NCBI GenBank assembly: GCA_905235435.1
Contig: CAJOLD010000005.1
Span: 1 to 64,000, forward strand
From: an uncultured Lachnospiraceae bacterium
Lineage (GTDB): Bacteria > Bacillota > Clostridia > Lachnospirales > Lachnospiraceae
DNA: 64,000 nt
Reading direction: 5' to 3'
The notes below the pieces were generated by a model. The model made no database searches. It was not told where the DNA came from and was given only the letters and a program-made list of their open reading frames with translations. This document shows positions 35,070-43,053 of the stretch, piece by piece; the stretch's first letter is position 1, and every line of letters starts with the position of its first letter. Both the position numbers and the translations under genes were made by a program.

Positions 35070-35875
35070 AGTGTCCTGTTCATACTCCCCATCTGGTAAC
35101 CGCCGAGATCCAGTGTGACATAGACAAAACCCAGCTCGCGGAAATACCGGTCGATCTGCTCCGAGATCTCCGGGAGGATGATCCTGTCAAATTCAGACCG
35201 GTCGATCTCGATCCGCGCGATATTCCCGTGAATGCGCACGCGGACCTGATGAAAACCAAGGTCCAGCAGTCTCTGCTCGGCGCGGTCCACCATGGAAAGC
35301 TTTTCCTCGCTGATCGTTTCTCCGTAGACGAACCGGGAAGAAAGGCAGGCGAAGGACTGTTTCTCCCATGTGGGAAGCCCCATCTCCCTCGAAAGCTCCC
35401 GGATCTCCGCTTTTTTAAGCTCCGCCTCCCGGAGGGGGCTTTTGATCCCCAGCTCCGCCACGGCAATCAGGCCCGGCCGGTAGTCGCCGTTGTCATCCAT
35501 GTTGGACCCTTCCGCGACATAAGCGATCCCCTGCTCCTTCGCGATGCCGAGGATCTTCGTGAAGAGCTCGTGCTTGCACAGGTAACAGCGGTTCCTGGGG
35601 TTTTTGGAGAAGCCCTCGATGGAAAGCTCCTCCGAATCCACGATGATGTGCCGGATGCCCTCCGCTTCGCAGAAGGCCTTTGCCTCATTCAGCTCCCGGA
35701 CCGGAAAGGAACAGGAGCGCGCGGTCACGGCGATCACCCGGTCTCCCAGGACGTCGCTGGCCGTTTTCAGCAGAAAGGTGGAGTCCACTCCCGATGAAAA
35801 GGCGACCGCCACGCTGCCGAGTTCCCGCAGGTACGCTTCCAGATGCTGTTTTTTCTTATGTAATGTGTCCGTCAT
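35066..35875 (-). CDS. larE: LarE, sulfur transferase of the nickel-pincer cofactor
   Basis: LarE is a PP-loop enzyme that adenylates the carboxyl groups of the LarB product and adds sulfur. The PP-loop is VAFSSGVDSTFLL (residues 24-36). Cysteines at 97 and 100 (RNRCYLCKHELF) and 177 (SFACLSSRF) form the three-Cys pattern linked to a [4Fe-4S] cluster in some LarE proteins, instead of the single sacrificial Cys of Lactiplantibacillus. Length is 269 residues. The downstream gene is larB; the upstream one is a small membrane protein overlapping by four bases. Confidence 0.95.
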   Translation of the reverse strand: MTDTLHKKKQHLEAYLRELGSVAVAFSSGVDSTFLLKTASDVLGDRVIAVTARSCSFPVRELNEAKAFCEAEGIRHIIVDSEELSIEGFSKNPRNRCYLCKHELFTKILGIAKEQGIAYVAEGSNMDDNGDYRPGLIAVAELGIKSPLREAELKKAEIRELSREMGLPTWEKQSFACLSSRFVYGETISEEKLSMVDRAEQRLLDLGFHQVRVRIHGNIARIEIDRSEFDRIILPEISEQIDRYFRELGFVYVTLDLGGYQMGSMNRTL

Positions 35876-36216
35876 CCGATGCCTTCCGTTCTCTCCGAAT
35901 CCTTCTTTTTTCTGAAAAGGGAAGCCCGGACCACGCCCTTCGGGTCACTGATGAGAAGGACCGCGATCCAGATGATCAGGCCCAGGGCGACAACAGACAG
36001 CCCGAGGAAAAGGTCGTTCAGCATATCCGCCGGCGCCGGGGAAAAGTACTCCGCGCCGAGCTCCGCGTATTCATAGATCGCATCCACGAACCACATCAGG
36101 GACGCGCCCCAGTACATCCAGCACAGGATGCCTGTCTTCATCTCATTTTCCGGCGCGTTCTTATACCACACAGCGGTGCTGATCACCGCAGCAAAAACCG
36201 TAACAAGAAGTGTCAT
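35872..36216 (-). CDS. Small membrane protein in the lar operon
   Basis: The 114-residue protein has three predicted membrane segments: MTLLVTVFAAVISTAVWY, GILCWMYWGASLMWFVDAIY and LFLGLSVVALGLIIWIAVLL. A basic cytoplasmic tail (RKKKDSERTEG) follows. I do not recognise the family. It is translationally coupled to larE (ATGA overlap) and 10 bases behind another membrane protein. The pair may form a nickel-related or lactate-related membrane component, but nothing in the sequence shows that directly. Confidence 0.7.
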   Translation of the reverse strand: MTLLVTVFAAVISTAVWYKNAPENEMKTGILCWMYWGASLMWFVDAIYEYAELGAEYFSPAPADMLNDLFLGLSVVALGLIIWIAVLLISDPKGVVRASLFRKKKDSERTEGIG

Positions 36217-36226
36217 AAGTCCCCCC

Positions 36227-36634
36227 TTACTCCGCTGCAGGGACCGTCTTTACGGCCCTCTTTTCGATCACGGATGCGGCAGCGATCATGCACAGCCATG
36301 CGGCAGTGACCACCACAGCCATAGTAACACCCACCGTCGCCATCTCATGAAGCATCACGGCCGCATCAGCGGGATCCGCCGCTGCCGTAAGGAACGGGAA
36401 CCACGGCACGACCTCTCCGTGCCACAGATGCTCAAACATCAGAAGGAGAGCGCCGCCCCAGAGAAGATTGGAGAGCCATCTCAGCTTCCTTGAGAAGGGG
36501 ATCTTTTCCACTTCTTCGATCCCGCCGTCAAGCTCCATCTCCACCGTCTCGGGCTCCTTTTCTCTGCGGCTTACCGCCTTTTCCACGATCGTCACGACAG
36601 CTGCCTCCGCAGCCGGAACAAGAAAACATGCCAT
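36227..36634 (-). CDS. Small membrane protein, first gene of the lar operon
   Basis: The 135-residue protein has an N-terminal hydrophobic stretch (MACFLVPAAEAAVVTIVEK), a charged middle (SRREKEPETVEMELDG) and two more membrane segments (LSNLLWGGALLLMFEHLWHG; ATVGVTMAVVVTAAWLCMIA). His in EHLWHGE and MLHEM could bind metal. AAGGAGG lies eight bases before the ATG. I do not recognise the family; co-transcription with larE, larB and larC is inferred from spacing. Confidence 0.7.
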   Translation of the reverse strand: MACFLVPAAEAAVVTIVEKAVSRREKEPETVEMELDGGIEEVEKIPFSRKLRWLSNLLWGGALLLMFEHLWHGEVVPWFPFLTAAADPADAAVMLHEMATVGVTMAVVVTAAWLCMIAAASVIEKRAVKTVPAAE

Positions 36635-36682
36635 TTTCAGATCCTCCTTTTTCTATACTGTTCCGGAACACGTGCCGGAATC

Positions 36683-36723
36683 AAAAAGGCACGCGCCGTC
36701 CCTCTTCAGAGAAAACGCGTACC
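36683..36723 (-). terminator. Leader terminator/attenuator before the lar operon
   Basis: On the minus strand GGTACGCG ... CGCGTGCC forms an 8-bp stem enclosing a smaller hairpin and is followed by TTTTTGATT. It lies between the promoter at 36807-36836 and the first gene start at 36634, so transcription must read through it. Further upstream the leader has GCCGGC-AGGAA-GCCGGC, and further downstream TTCCGG...CCGGAA, which could take part in alternative folds. Confidence 0.6.
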
Positions 36724-36806
36724 TTCATAGTACACCTGTATCGCCTGGTCAGATTCATTGCCGGACACTTCAGCGCCCACCGCCGGCTTCCTGCCGGCAT
36801 ATACAG

Positions 36807-36836
36807 ATTTTAACCTGAATACGCGGGCAAAGTCAA
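36807..36836 (-). promoter_or_regulatory. Promoter of the lar operon
   Basis: On the minus strand TTGACT (36836-36831), 18 bases, TAAAAT (36812-36807). The -35 box overlaps the last codons of the DUF3842 gene. The leader to the first start codon is about 165 bases. Confidence 0.65.
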
Positions 36837-37255
36837 GACTGTCCTTCGTCAGCGGCCGCCTTCGCGATCTCGCCGACAGCGCTCTGTATCAGATCCCCGG
36901 TCCTCATCTCCCCGGTCCCGGCGATCACATTGTCGCAGTGATTAAACGGGATCAGGACACGCTTTGCCCTGCTCCTCGAGACCGCCAGCGCCATCCTCGG
37001 TGTGATCTCTCCGAGAAGCGAATCCGCGATCACGATCCCGATGGGACCCACGATCACATCCGCCCTTGCAGCACCGACAACAATGGCATTCTCACCGGTC
37101 GCCGCCTCATCCGCGCCTGCCCTGAGCATGGCAGCCGTGGCGGCGCTGTTTGTGCCGACCGCCAGAACAGAAGCATCCGGAATCTCCTTTTTAACTGCCG
37201 CGACAAGCTGTTTCCCAATGCCGCCTCCCTGCGCATCGATCACCATGATCATCAT
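36833..37255 (-). CDS. DUF3842 family protein
   Basis: The 140-residue protein has a nucleotide-fold look: MIMVIDAQGGGIGKQLV, VLAVGTNSAATAAMLRAGAD, VGPIGIVIADSLLGEITPRM and RVLIPFNHCDNVIAGTGE. This matches DUF3842, an uncharacterised family in Clostridia. It sits between hydF and the lar operon, 80 bases from hydF. A candidate promoter (TTGACA, 37334-37329) lies in the gap. Function unknown. Confidence 0.85.
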   Translation of the reverse strand: MMIMVIDAQGGGIGKQLVAAVKKEIPDASVLAVGTNSAATAAMLRAGADEAATGENAIVVGAARADVIVGPIGIVIADSLLGEITPRMALAVSRSRAKRVLIPFNHCDNVIAGTGEMRTGDLIQSAVGEIAKAAADEGQS

Positions 37256-37335
37256 AAATCCTCGTCAACCTCCGTCTTCATGCCGCACCTTCTTTATCAT
37301 GATACACTTTAAGATCAAACGCGCATGTTGTCAAC

Positions 37336-38550
37336 TCAGACCAGGGCCTGAAGATCCGGAAAGAGCTCCAGGCTGCGGCGGAGGATCCCGTGCACTTCGG
37401 CGATCATGGTCCCGTAGTTGGTGACCGGGATGCCCTGATCAACAGCGCTGCGCACCCTGGCGCGCATCTCTCTTTCGCTGAGCATGCAGCCGCCGCAGTG
37501 GATGACCAGCGCGTAGGGCGAAAGATCCTCCGGAAATTCCATGCCGCTGCAGGTCTTTATTTCAAGCTCCTTCCCGGTATACTCCTTCAGCCAGCGCGGG
37601 ATCTTTACGGTCCCGATGTCCTGGCACTGCCTGTGGTGCGTGCAGCCCTCGGCGATGAGGACAGTGTCCCCGTCCTTCAGCTGCTTTAAGGCTGCCGCCC
37701 CGCGGACGGCGGGATCTAAAAAGCCCTTGTATCTGGCCATCAGGATGGAGAAGGAGGTCAGGGGCACGTTTTCCGGCACTTCCCGGGATACTCTCCCGAA
37801 GGCCTGGCTGTCCGTGATGACCATCGCAGGCGCGCTGCCCAGCGCTTCCAGCGCCTCTTTCAGCTCGGTCTCCCGGACGACGAGCGACATCCCGCCGCCG
37901 TCCAGAATATCCCTGATCGCCTGCTGCTGCGGAAGGATGAGCCTTCCTTTCGGCGCCGCCGAATCGATCGGCACCACAAGGACGGCCAGCTGCCCGGGCC
38001 CGAGCAGATCGCCGACGAGCCTTCGCCCGCTGTCCGCCTTCAGCATGCGGGCCATCCGCTCCTTGAGCTCATTCACCCCGCTGCCTGTGAGCGCGCTCAC
38101 AAAGAAGGGCTCTTCCGCGCCCTCCGCGGCCGCAGAGCCTTCCCCGCCGTTTTCCTGAAGGTCCGCCTTATTATAGACGACCAGATAGGGGATCTCTTTC
38201 TGCCTGAAAAGATCAAGCAGCTGACGGTCGCACTCTTTCATTCCCTCGCCGGCATCCACCACGAGAATGGCGATATCCGTCCGGTTCAGTTCCTGCCGCG
38301 TCTTTTTTATCCGCAGCTCTCCGAGTGCTCCCTCATCGTCAAAGCCGGGGGTATCGATGATCACGACCGGCCCGAGCGGGAGAAGCTCCATCGCTTTGCG
38401 GACCGGGTCCGTGGTTGTACCGCTCACCTCGGACACGACCGCAAGGTCCTGTCCCGTCACGGCGTTCACCAGGCTCGATTTTCCGGCGTTCCGGCGCCCG
38501 TAAAAGCCGATATGGATCCGCTCTCCGGACGGTGTATCGTTCATTCCCAT
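37336..38550 (-). CDS. hydF: [FeFe]-hydrogenase maturation GTPase HydF
   Basis: HydF is the scaffold that carries the 2Fe subcluster to [FeFe]-hydrogenase. The GTPase domain (1-170) has GRRNAGKSSLV, SGTTTDPV, DTPGFDD and NKAD. The C-terminal cluster domain shows the full HydF signature: Cys303-x-His305, a 45-residue spacer, then His351-Cys352-x-x-Cys355 (LVIHCGGCML). Length is 404 residues. It starts 14 bases after the binding-protein gene of the nitrogenase-like cluster with AAAGGTG upstream, so it appears to be the last gene of that operon. HydE and HydG are not in the window. Confidence 0.95.
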   Translation of the reverse strand: MGMNDTPSGERIHIGFYGRRNAGKSSLVNAVTGQDLAVVSEVSGTTTDPVRKAMELLPLGPVVIIDTPGFDDEGALGELRIKKTRQELNRTDIAILVVDAGEGMKECDRQLLDLFRQKEIPYLVVYNKADLQENGGEGSAAAEGAEEPFFVSALTGSGVNELKERMARMLKADSGRRLVGDLLGPGQLAVLVVPIDSAAPKGRLILPQQQAIRDILDGGGMSLVVRETELKEALEALGSAPAMVITDSQAFGRVSREVPENVPLTSFSILMARYKGFLDPAVRGAAALKQLKDGDTVLIAEGCTHHRQCQDIGTVKIPRWLKEYTGKELEIKTCSGMEFPEDLSPYALVIHCGGCMLSEREMRARVRSAVDQGIPVTNYGTMIAEVHGILRRSLELFPDLQALV

Positions 38551-38564
38551 CGCACACCTTTTCC

Positions 38565-39683
38565 TTATTTATTGTAGGCGAAACCGCTGCCCGCGTCCGC
38601 GGCCGGCGAGAAAATGGAAGCTGCCTGCTCCGGCGTCAGTTCTACGCCGAACACTTCCTGATAGTATTTGACTGTTTCTTCGATGATATCGATATCCTCA
38701 AACAGATCCGGATAGGCGGTCTGCGCAAGCCAGAGCAGCGTGATCGGCGTATCCGCGCCGGGCGTGTAGCTTCTGTACATGCCGAGCGGCATCTTGTAAA
38801 CGCGCTTGTTCTCCACGGCGTCCACGACGCTCCAGTCATAGTCCCCGATCGTGTTCTCAAAGAGATCCTCCGGGCCGGCCGTCGTAAAGTTCGTGATGAA
38901 GATCAGTTCCGGATTCCATCCGTAGACCTGCTCCATGTTCACGGCGACGGAATTGTCCTGATCGATCTCCTCCGCGACATTGACCGCGCCGATCGCGTTT
39001 GACCAGTACTGCCCGAAGAAATGCTTTCCGGCGGTCATCAGCGTCGTGTCATTGTACTGGAACAGGAAGAAGTCTCTTACTCTCTCCTCCTCCGGGATGT
39101 CCTTTACGCGCTCCTGCACCAGATCGTAGATGCGGTGCGAATATTCGGAAACGATCTGTGTCTTGTCGTTGTCCGGGAAGAGCTCACTGAGCAGAAGGAT
39201 CCAGTTGTCCAGCGTCTCGATCGCGTCGTAATCCCATTTATTGACGGATACGCCGACCGCCGCAAGCCCCGCGGCGCGGAGCTGGTCGCCGATCGCGGTG
39301 CTGCCCGCGCTGTAGAAAACGACATCCGGCTCCAGGGCCAGAAGTTCTTCCATGTTGATGTCGGATCCATTCAAAAATCCGGTCTCGACATTCAGAATAT
39401 CCGGATAGAGCTCGCCGAGCAGGCCGTTCGCGGCGGCTGTCAGGCTCGCCTCCGGCATTCCCACGATCTTGTCCGAAGAGTCAAAAAAGATGGTCAGCAC
39501 GCTGGGAAGCGGATAGATATCGCAGACAACGATCCGGTCGATGTCCACGGGGACCTCCACCTCATTGTCAGCGTGATCGGTGATCACATGTGTCTCTTTC
39601 TCGCCCGCAAAGGCGCTGCCCGCAAAAAGCGCGGCGCACAGGGCAAGCAGGGTGACAGTGCGGATGATCAGTCTTTTCTTCAT
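38565..39683 (-). CDS. ABC transporter substrate-binding protein, metal-chelate/cobalamin (FepB/BtuF-like) family
   Basis: The ATG at 39683 is chosen (AGGAGG nine bases upstream), giving 372 residues. A signal peptide (MKKRLIIRTVTLLALCAALF, then a GSAFAG cleavage site) is followed by a helical-backbone two-lobe fold: ADNEVEVPVDIDRIVVCDIY, MEELLALEPDVVFYSAG, GQYWSNAIGAVNVAEEIDQD, YGWNPELIFITNF and MPLGMYRSYTPGADTP. These features fit proteins that bind iron-siderophores, haem or cobamides. The LALC sequence in the signal is a poor lipobox. It lies 28 bases after the NifK-like gene and would feed the permease/ATPase at 43054-45155. The ligand is unknown. Confidence 0.85.
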   Translation of the reverse strand: MKKRLIIRTVTLLALCAALFAGSAFAGEKETHVITDHADNEVEVPVDIDRIVVCDIYPLPSVLTIFFDSSDKIVGMPEASLTAAANGLLGELYPDILNVETGFLNGSDINMEELLALEPDVVFYSAGSTAIGDQLRAAGLAAVGVSVNKWDYDAIETLDNWILLLSELFPDNDKTQIVSEYSHRIYDLVQERVKDIPEEERVRDFFLFQYNDTTLMTAGKHFFGQYWSNAIGAVNVAEEIDQDNSVAVNMEQVYGWNPELIFITNFTTAGPEDLFENTIGDYDWSVVDAVENKRVYKMPLGMYRSYTPGADTPITLLWLAQTAYPDLFEDIDIIEETVKYYQEVFGVELTPEQAASIFSPAADAGSGFAYNK

Positions 39684-39711
39684 GTCTTTGTACCTCCTTT
39701 GATCAATCTGC

Positions 39712-40896
39712 TTAAAGCTTTTCTGTAATATATCCAAGATCCGGCACAAGGTCGGGAATCTCGCTTCTGAACATCCTCCCCGAGAAAGCCTCCGAGGGGA
39801 GGGATATAAATTTGGCTTCGGCCGGACAGATGGGCCGGTAGAGCGGGTCCGCGATGATCACACTGCGCCCTTTCAGCTGCGGGATGATGTCATCCTCATC
39901 CGGCGTGACCGCGTCCGTATCCCGCAGGATCCCGCTGCCGCACTCGGTCGCGCAAAGGACACTGGTGCGAAGTCCCGTCTCCATCTCGATGGCGGAGGCG
40001 ATGCCCAGGCTTGTCACGCCCTCTCCGATCACGGCGACCGGAGGCACATCCCCCTCTTTCCCGCCGGAAAGACTGCTTCTGCATACGCTTACCGTGCTTT
40101 TCTGCGCCGCCTCCTGCAGACGGGCTGCCGCCGCGTTCTGCATCTTTTCCCCGCAGGGGAAGCAGATGACGTACGGGGTCCCGAACATTTCACGCAGCGC
40201 GGCCGCAGCGCCGAGGCCCGCGGCGGAGACGACCAGGTTCACCTTGGCCTCCCCGGCTTTCTCCATCTCCCGCGGATCGCTCCCCATCGCCCAGACAGAG
40301 CCGACGCAAAAGCCTGCCTTTTCTACAAAGCGCCGGAGCGAAGCATCGGTGCCGTTGGTGGAAAAGTCGATCGGCGTGACCCCCAGGATGTTCGCAGCGG
40401 GGCCTTCCGTATCCCAGCTGCGCGCCACGCCGGTCCCTCCCTGGGGATCCCGGCGGACAAAGCGCCGTGCCCAGGCCTCCAGCGCCATGGAAGCGCCGCG
40501 CACATAGGTGTTCATCCCTGTGGTCGCAAAGCCGAAGGCGGGAATGCCGGTGCGCTGCTCGATGAGCGCGGCCGCCCCCTCAAAGTCAAAGCCTGTCATC
40601 GCGGGGATGGGTGTCCCTGCAATGGCAATGAACCGGGGATGCAGGTCAGCCGCCGCCGCGGCAATATCGTTTACGAGCTTCTCATCGTCCCCCATGACGG
40701 CCTCCATCTCCGTAAGCGCGGAGATATAGACCATGCTCTCCATGTCATACCACCGCGGCTCGTCATGGGTGCTGTAGGTACCGTTGCAGCCGGAGGCGTC
40801 ATGCATCACCGTCATGCCGCCCAGCTCATAAAGTGCGGAACAGACGCCGAATACGTCCGCCGAATAGGTCGAAATGATCCTCGCAGTCTGTTTCAT
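39712..40896 (-). CDS. Nitrogenase component 1-like protein, NifK-like subunit
   Basis: The 394-residue protein belongs to the nitrogenase component 1 superfamily (Oxidored_nitro). MHDASGCNGTYSTHDEP (Cys37) lines up with the NifK P-cluster segment around Cys95, and ALTEMEAVMGDDEKLVNDI with the NifK segment that normally reads CMAEVIGDD, but its Cys is replaced. FIAIAGTPIPAMTGFDFEGA is the next Rossmann strand-loop, and later NLVVSAAGLGAAAALREMFG and PYVICFPCGEK follow. It is shorter than true NifK (about 520) and lacks its N-terminal extension. The start overlaps the NifD-like gene by four bases (ATGA). It is not a true nitrogenase subunit; the substrate is unknown. Confidence 0.85.
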   Translation of the reverse strand: MKQTARIISTYSADVFGVCSALYELGGMTVMHDASGCNGTYSTHDEPRWYDMESMVYISALTEMEAVMGDDEKLVNDIAAAAADLHPRFIAIAGTPIPAMTGFDFEGAAALIEQRTGIPAFGFATTGMNTYVRGASMALEAWARRFVRRDPQGGTGVARSWDTEGPAANILGVTPIDFSTNGTDASLRRFVEKAGFCVGSVWAMGSDPREMEKAGEAKVNLVVSAAGLGAAAALREMFGTPYVICFPCGEKMQNAAAARLQEAAQKSTVSVCRSSLSGGKEGDVPPVAVIGEGVTSLGIASAIEMETGLRTSVLCATECGSGILRDTDAVTPDEDDIIPQLKGRSVIIADPLYRPICPAEAKFISLPSEAFSGRMFRSEIPDLVPDLGYITEKL

Positions 40897-42239
40897 AAGC
40901 AGCCCTCACATCTCAGTGCTTTTTCCTGCACGAGTTTCTTCATTTCCTTCGGGTGCAGGAAGGCGTCCCTCATCAGGGCGAGCGTGCGCAGCGCGGCTTC
41001 ATAGCCGAGCATGCCGCCGCCCTCAACGACGTTGACAAAATGATCCGTATTCATGAAAAACGCGGCCTTCTGGCCGATGGCCAGCACCCTGGAAGGATTC
41101 TCCTGCGCCATAAAGCGCATCTTGGGATGGATCGTCGGAAGAAGCGTCAGGTCCGGGTAGTTTTCCTGCAGATATACAAAATCCCGCTTTTCCTCGCCGG
41201 AGATGCAGTCCACGTAGACCCGCTCCACGCAGAAGCCCGCGTCCAGAAGGAAGCGCGCAAGCCCAAGCGGTCTCGGGCAGAAGGTATAGTCGATCACGAC
41301 CGGCGTCGATCCGACGGTCTCCAGCGTCTGCGCGAGCGCGTGCTTTACGGCGGCCCGCTTTTCGGAAAAGTCCGGCATGGGCACGCCGAGGAAGCTTGAA
41401 AGCGCGGCAAAGCCGGCCTCTATCTCATCCCCATCGAAGCTGAACGGCAGATAAAAATGCTTCCCGCCGAGGCGCTTTTCCAGGATCTCCCCGCCGGCCG
41501 CAGCCGCGGGATAGTAAGAGATGTAGTACGAGCTCTCCGCCATCTCCTGGTATTCTTCGTAGGTCCTGCAGGAGGTGATCTCATGCACCTTCAAACCGTT
41601 CCCCTTCAGAAGCTCCATCAGATCCGAGGCCTCATCGGTCGGAAAATCATTGCCGATGATGGCGGCCGCGTCCGGGCGAAGGGGCCTCTTGTGCAGAAGC
41701 GCGTAGAGCTGCGCGCGCATCTTCTGGTCGGGCGTAAGCCCGCTCTTGCGCATGATCGGGTTCATGTAGCAGTCGACAAAATCAATGTCCGGGAACCGCT
41801 CCGAGATCCTTCTCTGGATCATGTCGAGGTCGCAGCCCGTAAAATGGTGGACACAGCTCGTATAGACGAGGACCGCCGGCGGCCTCACCGGAAGTTTCTC
41901 AATGATATCCGTCACGCCGTCGATGACCAGTTCCTCCATATCGCCGTCCAGCAGATCCTTCTCGCGGACCGCCACGGTGGAAAAACGCTCCTGCGTTCCC
42001 ATCTCGGCCGCCGAGAGGACGACGCCGCGCAGGCAGCTGGCCGCGCAGATGAAGATCTCATGCGCCTCGGGGATGAGCATCCCTGTATGCGCGATGTTCC
42101 ATGGCCCCCTCGCGGGAGATGAATATTCAAGGCCCTGCCTGAAGGGCTCCGGGAAGGATGCCTTCCCGATGGGCGTCATGATCTCCTCCGGCCGCCCCAT
42201 GATGCTCCCGCTTCCGGGCTCTCCGGGCCGCCTCAGCAT
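40893..42239 (-). CDS. Nitrogenase component 1-like protein, NifD-like subunit
   Basis: The 448-residue protein starts at 42239 with GGAGG six bases upstream, overlapping the NifH-like stop. Cysteines at 65 and 69 ([15 protein letters not shown]), 129 ([15 protein letters not shown]) and 136 sit where NifD-type proteins bind their cluster. The stretch [20 protein letters not shown] lines up with the NifD region that holds the cofactor Cys275, but no Cys is present. The C-terminus ends in RCEGCL. It is shorter than NifD and lacks the homocitrate/FeMo-co residues, so nitrogen fixation is unlikely. A cluster-bearing reductase subunit is the best inference. Confidence 0.85.
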   Translation of the reverse strand: MLRRPGEPGSGSIMGRPEEIMTPIGKASFPEPFRQGLEYSSPARGPWNIAHTGMLIPEAHEIFICAASCLRGVVLSAAEMGTQERFSTVAVREKDLLDGDMEELVIDGVTDIIEKLPVRPPAVLVYTSCVHHFTGCDLDMIQRRISERFPDIDFVDCYMNPIMRKSGLTPDQKMRAQLYALLHKRPLRPDAAAIIGNDFPTDEASDLMELLKGNGLKVHEITSCRTYEEYQEMAESSYYISYYPAAAAGGEILEKRLGGKHFYLPFSFDGDEIEAGFAALSSFLGVPMPDFSEKRAAVKHALAQTLETVGSTPVVIDYTFCPRPLGLARFLLDAGFCVERVYVDCISGEEKRDFVYLQENYPDLTLLPTIHPKMRFMAQENPSRVLAIGQKAAFFMNTDHFVNVVEGGGMLGYEAALRTLALMRDAFLHPKEMKKLVQEKALRCEGCL

Positions 42240-43030
42240 GACGCACCTCCGCAGATCTCAAGGAGCGCCTTCGCGAGCGCGCGGTACTGCCCCGCCATCT
42301 CACTGTCCGGGAAGGCCTCGACCACGGTCTTTCCAAGCTCCTCGGCGTCCTGCACGACGCTGCTCCTGTCCAGGCGGGAGATCACGCTCGTCCCGAAATC
42401 GGACGCCAGCTCTTCCACCTTTGCCTCCTCATCCTTCACGTTCCGCCGGTTCAGGATGATCCCGCCGAGGGACGCGTACCCTCTGTCCTTAAAATTCTCC
42501 ACGGCCATGGCGATGTTCGCCGCCGCGTGGATGGCCATATTCTCACCTGAGGTGATCACAAAGACCTTATCGGCGTACCCGCCGCGCATCGGCATGGAGA
42601 AGCCGCCGCAGACCACGTCGCCCAGCACGTCGTAGAGGACGACATCCGGGCGATAGACCTCGTAGGCGCCCTTCTCCGCAAGCTTTTCAAGGGCAGCGAT
42701 GATGCCCCGCCCCGCGCAGCCAACGCCGGGGGCCGGTCCGCCGGCCTCCACGCAGATCACGCCGCCGTAACCGACGCGGACCATGTCCTCCAGGGTAAAA
42801 TCATCTTTTTTCTGCCGGACAAGGTCGAGGACCGTCACCGGGCCGCCGTCCCTGATCCCTGCCGCCGCAATATCCGGCACGCCGCCGCAGAGCGCGGCCG
42901 TAGAGTCCGCCTTCGGATCGCATCCGATCTGCATCACGCGGCACCCCATGTCCGCCAGGGCGGCCGACACATTGGAGACCGTCGTCGATTTTCCTATTCC
43001 GCCTTTTCCGTATACCGCCAGTTTGATCAT
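42233..43030 (-). CDS. NifH-like Fe protein (nitrogenase reductase superfamily)
   Basis: The 265-residue P-loop ATPase opens [20 protein letters not shown] (deviant Walker A) and has [13 protein letters not shown]. The two cysteines that bridge the dimer with a [4Fe-4S] cluster are present: Cys105 in [10 protein letters not shown] and Cys141 in [29 protein letters not shown] and the DR-type [14 protein letters not shown] switch are intact, so it should be an ATP-dependent electron donor. It belongs with the BchL/CfbC/uncharacterised NifH-like groups rather than true NifH because its partners are divergent. The NifD-like gene overlaps its stop. Confidence 0.93.
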   Translation of the reverse strand: MIKLAVYGKGGIGKSTTVSNVSAALADMGCRVMQIGCDPKADSTAALCGGVPDIAAAGIRDGGPVTVLDLVRQKKDDFTLEDMVRVGYGGVICVEAGGPAPGVGCAGRGIIAALEKLAEKGAYEVYRPDVVLYDVLGDVVCGGFSMPMRGGYADKVFVITSGENMAIHAAANIAMAVENFKDRGYASLGGIILNRRNVKDEEAKVEELASDFGTSVISRLDRSSVVQDAEELGKTVVEAFPDSEMAGQYRALAKALLEICGGASC

Positions 43031-43053
43031 ATCCGGCCCTTTCCTTTAATCTC

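Noticed and set aside
36640..36805. Known metal or coenzyme riboswitch in the lar leader
   Set aside because: I compared by eye with NiCo, Mn, fluoride, cobalamin, TPP, Moco and ZTP consensus features and found no convincing match; only the terminator is supported.
39712..43030. True nitrogen-fixation genes nifHDK
   Set aside because: The D/K proteins are too short, lack the FeMo-cofactor Cys and the second NifK cysteine, and nifB/E/N are absent.
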